A stretch of 64,000 nucleotides of DNA from Gamarada debralockiae (lineage: Eukaryota > Ascomycota > Leotiomycetes > Helotiales > Hyphodiscaceae): contig NXFV01001211.1 in assembly GCA_002803225.1 (NCBI GenBank), forward strand, positions 48,012-112,011, written 5' to 3'. The position numbers were made by a program, and so were the translations under genes. The notes under the pieces are model-generated. The model made no database searches and had not been told where the DNA came from. It was given only the letters and a program-made list of their open reading frames with translations. Shown here one piece after another: positions 1 to 10,419 of the stretch; positions within the stretch are counted from its first letter, which is position 1; each line of letters begins with the position of its first letter.

Positions 1-3000
1 TTATCACGAATCTCGAAACAGCGTCAAATGACCGCAAATCCTTTGCTTACTTCTTTTTCCGAGAAGAAGAAGATAACCTCAGATCCTTTACCGAAGCTCG
101 TAAGTATGAACTAGTTTCTTGCCACCCTGTTCGTACCTATCTGCGATCTAGGGTTGTAGGCCTAAAATAAGAAGGTTGGGCCTCTAACTTAGAACCTTTA
201 CTCATTATTCTCTGTGACCATCTGCTGACTAGAAATTCTTCAGTATACTGTATGTCGTATCAGCTAGCAGAAACAGACCCAAAGTACGGTGAGCAACTCG
301 CCAACGAGCTTTCAAAGAATAGTGACAGCATTCCCGATCCATGGCGGATTCAGTTTGCGGAAAGATTTCTCTCGAAAGGCGAAGATCATACCTATCTGAT
401 CCTGGATGGTATCGACGAGATGAAAGAGGCAGAGCTCAGGGAAATGATCAAGTGCCTGGATCAAATTACCCAGGAGAATTTGAACATTCACGTCTTGCTT
501 ACGGGCCGCCCATTAATATCGGAGCAAATGAAAGCTCTGGACTCTTCTATTATCGAGGTCTCAAGAACTAAGCTTGCAACAGACATTGAGAGGGTAATCG
601 CAGCAAATCTCAAGAAGCTTCCTCGGGTCAAAAAATTTCGGAAGCCGGTCAGATCTTATATCCTAAACAAAGTCAAAGCCAGTGCTGATGGTAGGTCTCC
701 CCAATCCTCAACCACGATCTACGTTTAGTGTACCGCAAATTCTGAAGCTATATAGGAATGCGCTATGTAGATCATATGCTGAGACGCTTAAACGTCATTG
801 GTCGTGAGAAGGCTGTACTCAAAGACCTAGAGAGAAACCTCCCAGGAAATCTCCAGGAGTTATACGAGTTGATGTTGAGCGAGTGCCAGGCCAACAGAAC
901 GAATGAGCAATATCTCACACTCAAGAAGCTTTTCGCTTGGCTGGCTTATTCTAAACGTGCTTTGACACTCGACGAAGCAGGGGAGCTGATTGCTCGAACC
1001 GTTGATGATGACAAGACCTTCGACATCGAAGATGAAATCATCGGCAGATCTGCTAGGTAAGTTTCTCATGCTTCAATGGTTGCTTCAATGCCAAGATTGT
1101 TCTGACCACAACAGAATTCTGGAAATCGTCAGAAGCCGCGACGGTGAGGACGATGATGATGACGATGCGAAAGCCGACGACAGCGACCCAGCCAATGATA
1201 GCATAGAAGTTGACCTCCATGATGGTGGACAGACACCCCTGGCTTTTCAGGAGCGATCTCTGCGGGAATACTTCCAAGCTGTGGATGTCGATGAGAAAGG
1301 CCTCCGAACACCACCTTCCACTGCTCATCTTACCATATTTGAAATGGCAGCTGATTTGCTGTTCAATGCTGGCGATCAGCTCAAGGATAATGAACAACCC
1401 AAGTTGCTGTCTTATGCCGCTGATTTCTGGGCACAGCATTTTGTGGAAATTGACCTTAGTAAGGCCACTGATGAGGAGGTCAAACGAGTTGTCAATGTTC
1501 TGTATAGCCTTATGAACAACCACAACAACGTGGCAAGAACTTTTGAGCATTTCGCTGAATTATCCTATTCCGAAATGACTCCTGAGGGTCTTTGGCTGAA
1601 TACTCTTAAAGGGTGGACTGGGAAGGCTATCTCATCGGACTGCGGTCAATTATTGACCCCTGAGGTCGAAAAATGGGCGAAAGAGATCACTTCATCTCGA
1701 GAGCCACTGATGACGCTGGCCCACGGACATGTTATCAATTGGTACAAGCAATACAACGGTGGGCGAATTTTGAAGGCGTTCACCTTCGCAAGGGATGCCT
1801 TTAAATTGGTAAGCAGATCCAAACAAGCAATGACCATTCTCGGAATGATGTATTTGTTGCTGATTAATGGATGTTTAGTCGGGCATAGATGTTTCAGCTG
1901 ATACTGCCGAGTCTGTCCTCAAAGTGGCAGACCACTTTCCCGACATCGAAAAAACAGCTGGATCTATGAGAGCGATCAGCGCGAGTCTCGCTGAGTGAGT
2001 ACAGTTCATACATTCCTCTCTATTAATCCAATGATCTTGGAGGATACAAGGCATACCTCACTCCATAAGTAATATCCTGAAAGTTGTTTTTTGTCGAATG
2101 TTGCATAGTTCTTCGAATGTCGGTTCCTTGTAAGAACAAAAATTGACTTTACGATCTTGCAGGCTAGAGCTCATCGAAGACTCGCTCAAGTATTCAACTC
2201 GAGGCTTAGAGATGCTAGAGACAGGTAATAGTGCTCTGAGGTTTTACCTCATGAGATCCGTCTCTATGTCTCATGCTTCTTTGGGCCGCCACGAGGAAGC
2301 AATTCAAGAGGTTGACAAAGCCATCGAAGCCTTGCCTCCGGACTGGAAAGACGACGAAGAGCTCGTCGAAGTTGTCGAGTGGATATATGAAGAGAAGGGT
2401 GGCTACCTGCAGGTCCTAGATCGACCAGCTGAGGCAATCAAGGCGTATAACACCTTCAAAGGCGTAAGGCCTGAAAGGACGCTCGATGGATATTTCCTTG
2501 ATGATATGGTTCGAATTTGGAACGAGGCTCGAGACCCGGACGGATCCAAACTTCTTGGCATGCTACATGATTGGACCGAGAAAGACAGGCTTTCCTGGTT
2601 TGGATACATATTTGATTACCGCGATTCATACGCAATTGGACGGTTCAATCAGATTGCCGTGCAAAATGGTGAGGATGGCAAAAACTTCTTGCTGCAGTGC
2701 TACAACAAATATATGGCCACAATCCCCGCGCACTCGGACAGGATTATTTACTCACAAGTTGATTTAGCAAACACCTATTGCAAGGTGATTAGGGACCAGC
2801 AGAAGGCCAAGGAAATATACATCGGAATCTTGAAGCGCCCTATCAAGGGCGTCGATCTTCGTGGATCCATCGAAGGACTTCTTTTCCAGGTTCGTCGTGC
2901 TCTAGCCGAGATCATCTTCGAGGAATTCTGCAAGTCCACGGACCCGACGCAGAAAGGGAAATTACTTGACGAGATGAAGAACTTTCCAAGTCAGCAAACC

Positions 3001-4017
3001 GAGGTTCACGACTATTTTCAAATTCAGGGCTCCAACATCAGTGTTATGGTGGCTCTGATGACTCGCGTCGTGGGCCAAGCTACTGAATTCCAGGCAATTA
3101 TGCAGAAGACCTTTGACACTTGTGTAGAAGGCCTCTCTGACTCAGTCGGCTGGAATGATTCAAGTAGCTTTCGGCTACTTGCAAAAGTGCTCGCGTGTAT
3201 GGAAGGCTTAGAGCGTGACGCTTTGATTGCCCTTTCCTGTCAATTCTCCAAAGTCACTGAAGAATTGGAGAACGATGACGAGACCAAGGTTGTCAAGGAA
3301 AATTCGCCTGCAGGAGAGGCTGCGGCAACTGATGGAAATACTTCTATCAATGGAGAAAATAATAACGAGGACAAGGTGGTCGATTCCCAAGACCCTATCG
3401 AGTCGAAAGATGAACCAGGAGACGGCCATCTTGACGCACCAATTCACTTCACTGAAACGACCATTTCAAGCACTACGACTGAGGACGGTGTTATCAAAAA
3501 CAGCAGTACAACCATCATCGAGCAAGCCAGCGTTGAAGCAGCGCACGAACCGGACGATGTGAATCCGAAGGGGCCCAAGGACGAGTCATCCCAGAGCATC
3601 CCCGATGAAGACACTCTGGCACCAAATCCTGACGAAGAATTGGGCATAGGTGGGCTCTTTTGTGACGGTGAATGTGGTAGGTCCTGGAGTCAATGGGAAG
3701 TGCCCATTTACCTTTGCCTCCTCTGCACCAATTGTGACCTATGTCCGACCTGCTATAACAAACGCATGGCTCAAAACAGAGGGGAACCAACCACATATTG
3801 GCGGCCATATTGTGGAGAAAATCACCGATACGTCAAGGGCCCTATCAAAGGTTGGAAGGGGATCAAAGGGGGGATAATGAGGATTGAAGGTGAGGATGGT
3901 AATGTGGAGGAAATAAAATTCCAAGAATGGCTCAAGGAGTTGAAGGAAGAGAGGTGGGTCAATGCTTGGGAGAACTTTTGGAGGCGGCTGGACGGAGTGA
4001 GAGACCTTGGCTTTTAA
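1..4017 (+). CDS. NACHT/TPR NLR-like protein, 3' part (5' end outside window)
   Basis: This is an STAND/NLR-type signalling protein of the kind linked to fungal self/non-self recognition. My exon model is <3-99, 244-690, 756-1056, 1115-1808, 1879-1994 and 2163-4017; the phases agree at every junction. The first exon holds the YFFFREEEDNLRSF stretch that follows the P-loop in fungal NACHT proteins. The next holds a Walker B-like YLILDGIDEM, then a winged-helix-like region with NLQELYELML. The Walker A motif must lie left of the window. The centre (about 1190-3200) is helical and TPR-like. The C-terminus has an acidic Ser/Thr-rich linker, then a Cys-rich module (CDGECG, then CLLCTNCDLCPTC near 3660-3750) resembling a ZZ zinc finger. 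No frameshift or internal stop is seen. The family is clear from the motifs; the role in incompatibility or immunity is inference. Confidence 0.85.
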
Positions 4018-4215
4018 TATTGAATGACAGGCTCCGGCTGTTTCCCGGCGCGTTGGGAAATCTGCAACTTGATTTCGATTCAATTGACCGCCGGAAGACC
4101 GAATATCACACGTGAATTTTTTCATGATTTAGGAACTTGCCTCGTCCGCCGAGAATAGATATTATTCCCAAGAGGCAGATTGAAACAATATGCATTAGGT
4201 TAATGAGTCTGTCAC
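4018..4215. other. Convergent 3' intergenic spacer
   Basis: About 200 bp separates the stop codons of two convergent genes. No coding or repeat signal is seen. Confidence 0.5.
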
Positions 4216-6906
4216 TCATCGGAGCCAATAAAGTGCAACCACACTAATCCCCCACACCACATGCAAAACCCACACACTCCCCGTCCCCGTTGACCTCTCC
4301 GCTCCACCCAAAAACAGCGTCCCATTATACCCACTACCCGGAACCCGCACATAACTACTCGTGCTTACGCTCGTGCTCTTCGGTGTCTCAAATCCCCCAA
4401 TCGTCGCGATTATTCCTCCCAAACTAACTTCAGTCGTGCTCGGCCCCAGCAAAGCACTCAAAGCCTCTGTCTGCCCTTCAACCACTACACTCGACCCTCC
4501 TTTCTGCAAACTCACTGCTTCCCCAGAAACCGTGATTGCTGATCCGCCCGGAATCAGCGTTTGAGAAGCAACAACATATTCGGGAGTTGTTGCCATTAAG
4601 CCGCTGAGAGGCTGCGTGCTGCCATCTATCATAACTGTAGATCCGCCTGCTGGTATAGAATACGTCATTCCAGACGCGGTCACTGCTGGACCACCTGCTG
4701 ACAGTGTTTGAGACCCAATAATAAACGCAGCGGAAGCCGACGTTACGTGAGCGAGGGCCTGTGTTATTGTGCCTCCGAATATGAGAGCGCTGCCGCTGGG
4801 GTCAAGTGAGAGGACTGTTCCGGAATGCATGATCTCGCCTCCCGGAATGAGGGTTTGAGATGCTATCACGAAGCCCGAGGCTGAGTTTGCGGTAATTGTT
4901 GAGCTGCCGATTGTGACGACCGCGGGTGGGTGACCTTGAGAAGAAGTCGGTCGTTGGGCTGGGGGAACGTTTGCTACTGATGTTGCAGACGGCGCTGAAG
5001 GATCACTGCCGGGTACTTGCACAGGGGGTTCGTTTGAGGCCGGCGAGGGAGAGATGGCTGGAGAGTCATCGCTGGGAGCCGGAGTTGGAGGGTCTTTTGT
5101 CGTAGAAGTAGGCGTTTGAGCCGGTGGATCATTTTTCACATTCGTCGTCTGATCTGCGTCCACAGCTGTCATAGTAGCGGCTGGGGTCACCGGCGCAATC
5201 GTCGGCCCCGCAACAGCAACACTCGTGGTCATCGCCGGGCTGTCTGTAACGGGATCCGCAATAGTCGCAAACGCAGAAAGTTCATTCCCAGATGACAGGG
5301 GATAAGGCGGATCGAAGAAGCCCGCTATACCTTGCATGCAAGTGCTCCACAATGTATTGATAGTGAAGAGCTCAGTTGGCACAGACATTGTCGGCGAGCA
5401 AGGATTATTAGTAACGGTATAGTGGTAAAAAGTCGACGACTCTGTAGGCCAATCCGTTGGTATAGCATCATAGGTTTCCACGCCGTAATAATAGGCGTAA
5501 TCTGCGCCGACATCCGATCTCACCCACTGGTAAAATGACTTTGTAATGTCTGTACAGCTTTTTCTGTTCTAGTCGTTAGCTATCTCGAATGAATGGAAAG
5601 GCGCTAGGGTACACTTACTGGTCCTCCCAGGTGGCGGGTGCGTAGAGTGGTGGTAGAAATGGCTGCGATGCGTTATACTCTGCGGTGTTCCAGAAGTATG
5701 CTGGCGCTGTGGAGAGATCGTTCTCCTTGAATGCAAGCGTAGTAGCGTCATAAACATCTCCTCCTACTGTTCCGCAGAAATCAGTGGCGTAGAGTGACTG
5801 AAACGCTACATAAACTGAAGGAGACTTGCTGCATATGTATCAGCAAAAGTTATTCCAGAGCTGGGACTCAACATACAAAGTGAATTTCGCCGCATTGACC
5901 AGCGTCGATACTGCAGGTGATGCTGTAGCCGGAGGCCAGTAGTAAACCTGGACATTGCCTCCAAAAAGAGTGCACTCCTTACAGCAAGGCGAAGTAGGAA
6001 CGTAAGTGAAATCCGACAGATACCCAGCAGGAGAATACGCTGCTTGTGTGTACCCAGCAGTGGTCCACCCTGTGAATGTGCTGGTTGTTGCCGGCCACGC
6101 GCTTCCTAAGTAACTCGTCTCCGTGAACGTAACCTCAACAATTGCGTACGTCTGGGTGTAAGTAACTTCTACGCCGTCAAAATCAACGCTCACTATGAAA
6201 ACCTCAAAATCAGCGCTGCTCACAAGGGGGGTTTAATGGGCACCTGCCCCTCCTAAGGATTGCAACATTCAATAGAAATCCGGGAGCAGAACGCACAAAT
6301 TGAACATGAAAGGAAAATAGTGCTCCGAAAATACTTACTACCCGTTGTCATTGAGAAACTAGTAGCAGAAAGTCCATCATAGACTTGAACAGTCAGCGTA
6401 TCCGTCGTTGTACTGACAACCGTCGAAGTGACGGTGCCTGAGGTCCCAGTCATGACAAATCCTGGTTCTGCATCCCAAATCGTGGTCTGTGGGATCAGCG
6501 ACCCGTAGGTAATTGGAGCCGTGTGCAGCCATTCGGTCAATGAACTCGCCCATAGGTCTTCGCAATAGCTGACTTGACTTGCGTACGCTGGACTGTAGTT
6601 GTGAATTCCTGGTGTGTAGTATACGTTTATATAAGGGGTGGTATAATATGCATAAGTTGGTTGTCCCTCTCGATCACAGACCTGACCTGCATCCGGGAAA
6701 CAGGGTGGGGCAATGATGGGGGCAGTGGCCCAGCCATTTGGGGTGAAGTTCGAGGATGATGATCCCGTCGTTATTAATGTTCCCTTCGTAGCTAATGGTA
6801 ATGTTGTGGTCATGTGTAAAGTTGAGGACCTCGAACTTGAAGTCGTCGAATTCGTAAAAGCAGGGGCGCCATTTACCAGCGCGATGAAAAGACTGAAAAC
6901 TAACAT
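4216..6906 (-). CDS. Secreted, probably GPI-anchored repetitive surface protein
   Basis: Four exons, 6906-6339, 6192-5877, 5828-5619 and 5563-4216, join in phase to give 813 residues. The N-terminus MLVFSLFIALVNGAPA is a signal peptide, followed by a Ser/Thr-rich stretch. A Tyr/Trp/Cys-containing ectodomain spans roughly the first half. A Pro/Ser/Thr-rich linker leads to three tandem repeats of about 47 residues, each opening with a variant of VIASQTLIPGG. The last 20 residues are hydrophobic and preceded by Gly/Ser, as expected of a GPI signal or a membrane tail. Proteins with this repeat are common in filamentous ascomycetes, but I know of no function. The acceptor of exon 2 at 6192 is the least certain border, because the other nearby acceptors meet a stop or the wrong phase. 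A cell-wall or surface location is inferred. Confidence 0.8.
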
Positions 6907-7879
6907 CTTCCAGTAACGACTCGGATTATGCTCTATCTCATCGTGGAAAACTTGGTAACGACTGTGAACATTCGAAGAAAGTCACTGACGTTCACATGAA
7001 ATCTCGTGAAACAATAGGATATTTGCTCATTGGCAGCGGGTAGGGTATTTAGGTCTCTGCCAGCTACGTAGATCTACTCCCAATATACTTGTTAAATTAG
7101 GAAAGTGCTCCCCAAGCTTTAAAACCTGGTTAGTGTCCATTTAATTGACAGAAGGATCGAAGCCTTGTCTCGAAACCCCGTTACAAGCAAAGATTAACCA
7201 TAATAAACGTCCATTTGCACAAATTGCGTTAGTTATCATGCATGTGATGAGCAACTGGGACAAGAAGTCAGGGGGCCAGGCATTTTTCCGGTCAAGCTTT
7301 GCCCAGTATAGGTTACGTGCCGAACAAGATAGCGCTGCGCCGCATTTCCCCTGCTGCTTCCTTACGCTACAAGCCGCCCTCGTGTTGCCCAACTTTCACT
7401 TACAACCAGATGCTCCCGTTACAGACAAGCCAGCAAATCAGGGGTCTGGGGTGTTTCTCGTTGGAGAAACGCCGATGTATCTTTAAGGCAAGGCTGCGCT
7501 ACCTTCGAGCCCTTCGCGTTCACCATAACTGGAATTGATCTGCAGTGTCGGTCTCGATACCTTGTAGGAAAATACCCCGATAAACTGCGATGATAAGATT
7601 CCCATGTGAATGGCAGGTTTTGGATGGGCTCTCCTAAAAAGAATGAAAAAAGGACAAACGATATTCTGACTGGACAGTCAGCCATCTTCAATCGGTGTTC
7701 TGGATAAAACAAATCAGAAGCTAGATCAACAGAGGTCGGTACTGGCCGGGTGATCAAAAGGCATTCATTCCACTGCATAAGATGCAAGCTACGAGGCTCC
7801 AACAGTACTCCACACGACGCCCAAATCCCAGAAGCATCCACCAAACCCTAAAAACTCCATCCCACCCGGGCCCAGATTA
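6907..7879. other. Intergenic region, promoter side of the surface-protein gene
   Basis: About 970 bp lies between the start of the surface-protein gene and the 3' end of the Rab escort gene. The short open frames on both strands have no family features. Nothing else stands out. Confidence 0.4.
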
Positions 7880-9667
7880 TCAGTAAGCATTGCCATTATC
7901 ATCATCATCCTCATCATTCATTCCCGCCCTCTCCTCAAATTGCATGAAAGGTATCTGCTCATCCCCATCCTCAACGATTGACTTCCACTTCTCCTCAACC
8001 TCCTCAAGTATTTGATCGTTGAAAGCCAGATCCAAGGACGCTGCTGCCTGATCCTGCTCATAGTAGAGACTATACAGCAGCTCTCCCTCGCCATTTTCTG
8101 CGATCTCCAAGAACTTAGCCAAGGCGGCTTCGAGCAGAACTTTGCTGCTGCTCGAGCGAGGAGTCGTTGCATAGAGTACACCTGTGCGATAATCAGCATC
8201 GTGCTCCGACCAACTGCGAAGTGGTAAATGTGTATGAAGATAAGAGCATCATCAGACTGTCAGAGATTTGTCGTCAAGAGGATCAGACAATGTAGATAAG
8301 TATTCGATAGTTGGATCATCACGTAACGCATTGGAAAGAATAGAACGGAAAGGAAGGTTTGGTACTGACATTGTCCTGCTGGGCATTCGCCTGTTTCGCT
8401 TGAATGGGCCATAATGTAGACTGGGTGTGTTTGTGTATGGCCTTCGATATCGAGAGTGTTGGGTGGGAAGACGACGACTGAGACGGCGGCAATAGGAGAT
8501 CCTTCGATCGAACTCTCGAACAGCGAGGTAAGAGGTGAGGAGACCACGGCGATGACCTTCGAGGCTGCTTTCGTATCGGGCGAGGGGAGAGGTTCGGACT
8601 CTGGGCTCGGAGCAAGGTGTTTCGTCCTGACCGTCTCCCCATTCGACAATACGACTTCGATGTTCTCATCTGCGTTCTTTTGTGAAGACTTGATCCCCGT
8701 ACCAAGAACATACACACCACCGCCCACAGCACCAGCACGACACGCAACCTGCGCAATCTCAGCACCACCACCCCATTTAGGCACCACGGCTCCAAAGCCA
8801 GGTCCAAAGACTCCAATAGATGTAAGATGTCTCGCAATCCTTGGCAGCGCGAACCCAACCGTCGTCTCGTCTGGGGAATCGAGGGATAGGGTCAAAGCCA
8901 TGATGACAGTCTGCAGATTTGGCGGAAGCTTGAACTGGGACGCCAGAAAGCCAACAAAGCTACTCTCGGCATGAGCTTCCCAAGTATCGGCCTGGTTCTG
9001 GTAATCCACCACGAACTTCAGGAACTTCATCAAGGACCGTTTCGAGCGGTTGTCGATGCTGGTATCTTCGAATATATCCTCCCGTCCATTAGGCAAGCGT
9101 TTCAGTGTCCCTTTCCCTTCATCCGCAGAGTCCGCTGTCTTTGACGCATCGTAGATCCACCAGTTTCCTACTGCCTGAAACTCGAGCTGCTTATAAACCT
9201 TCGACGACACAAGCTGTGACAAGAGTTTCGCCTTCGTATAAATAATCTGTGGCGACAGCGTAAGTGTATAAGCCCTCGAGAAACCCAGCTTCTCTGCCCC
9301 CGTATCCGACTTCCATAGTGCTGCATTTCGGAAAGGCTTGGTGTCCGTCTCTAATCAGCACCGTCAGCACCTTCTCCTCCCAAAGAAAAAAAAACATGAA
9401 GTGTAGACGAACCAGCTGCCTTGAGCTTCTCTACCCACTCATCAACCTCCTGCAAACTAAACGCCGCCTCGGTACCGCCATAATACTCATTCTGATCGAC
9501 GTGCAGAACCTTCTTGTTCGAGCGGGACAGGGCTCTTCATGTGCTGCGTCAGTCAGAGATGCCTCTCCTTCTGCTTATGGGAGGGAAGCTTACAGGGCAA
9601 GGAGGGATTGTTGTAATCCCGTCCCTTCAATGACTACATCCCATGGTGTTTCACTCAAAGACTCCAT
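7880..9667 (-). CDS. mrs6: Rab escort protein (Rab GGTase component A, Mrs6-like)
   Basis: Rab escort proteins of the GDI/REP family present newly made Rab GTPases to geranylgeranyl transferase II and deliver them to membranes. Exons 9667-9594, 9534-9413, 9350-8370 and 8181-7880 give about 492 residues. The N-terminus has the dinucleotide-fold signature around IEGTGLQQSLLALALSRS, followed by the family HVDQNEYYGG motif. Further family blocks are LVSSKVYKQLEFQAVG near 9220 and a GECPAGQC segment spliced to VLYA. The second intron (9351-9412) has a weak donor (GTTCGT). An alternative pair about 20 bp away is possible and would change a few residues only. The tail is acidic (DEDDDDNG). The length is shorter than yeast Mrs6 but usual for filamentous fungi. 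Family assignment is strong. Confidence 0.88.
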
Positions 9668-10419
9668 CTTCTCCCATTAGTCCTCAAAACAAAAACTTTT
9701 GCTGTGGGTCAGAAGCTAATCACCCTCCAAAAAGTCTCGCCTAGAGCTCGATGCGGCTAGTTCTACGCTAGTCCAAAACGGTAGCTGGCTGGATGTCCAA
9801 GAAATTTTTTTTGAGGACTTGATTCTTCATCCGTCCGACCAACGTCGCAACTCTGCCTTTATTTCTACCACGAGTTGCATGTTTGAGGGGTCTTTCATTA
9901 GTCTTCTTTCTGTTGGACGGGAGAGGAATATCGACATCCTGTATCTACTGCTCTGGAATCTTTGATCTGAAGGAAGCGGTTCGTAATGGATGATACAAAT
10001 CGTTGCTTGGGATCTGAATGCTTTGAGAGAACTGGATATCTCCCTTGTCCTTTGGAATGGAGCAAGTGATGGGGAGCATGATGGTTGTGGATTTCCGGGA
10101 AGAAGGAAGGAACGAGGAAGTAGTCCGGGTGACCCAAATGGGACGAGTCTTGGACGAAGAGAAGAGCAGGTACAGATTCAATCACGAGGTGAAGTGAGGC
10201 CCCGCTACCAGAAGGGAGATTCTTCCCTAGGACTATGGATAGAATAGTCGAGTGTCATTGAAGTCGATCATCATTCATGCACTTGTGGAGTATTCACTCC
10301 AGAACAGAACACGAAATTATTTTGAAGTATTCACATTTCATATATAGCAACATTACAAGTGTAGGTATCATATATCCCAACTCAACTCCAAACGCCTGCC
10401 CATACCCACCAATGCATGC
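9668..10419. other. Intergenic region between the Rab escort and ferric reductase genes
   Basis: About 750 bp holds the promoter of the Rab escort gene and the 3' flank of the ferric reductase gene. Only short open frames occur, and none looks like a gene. Confidence 0.4.
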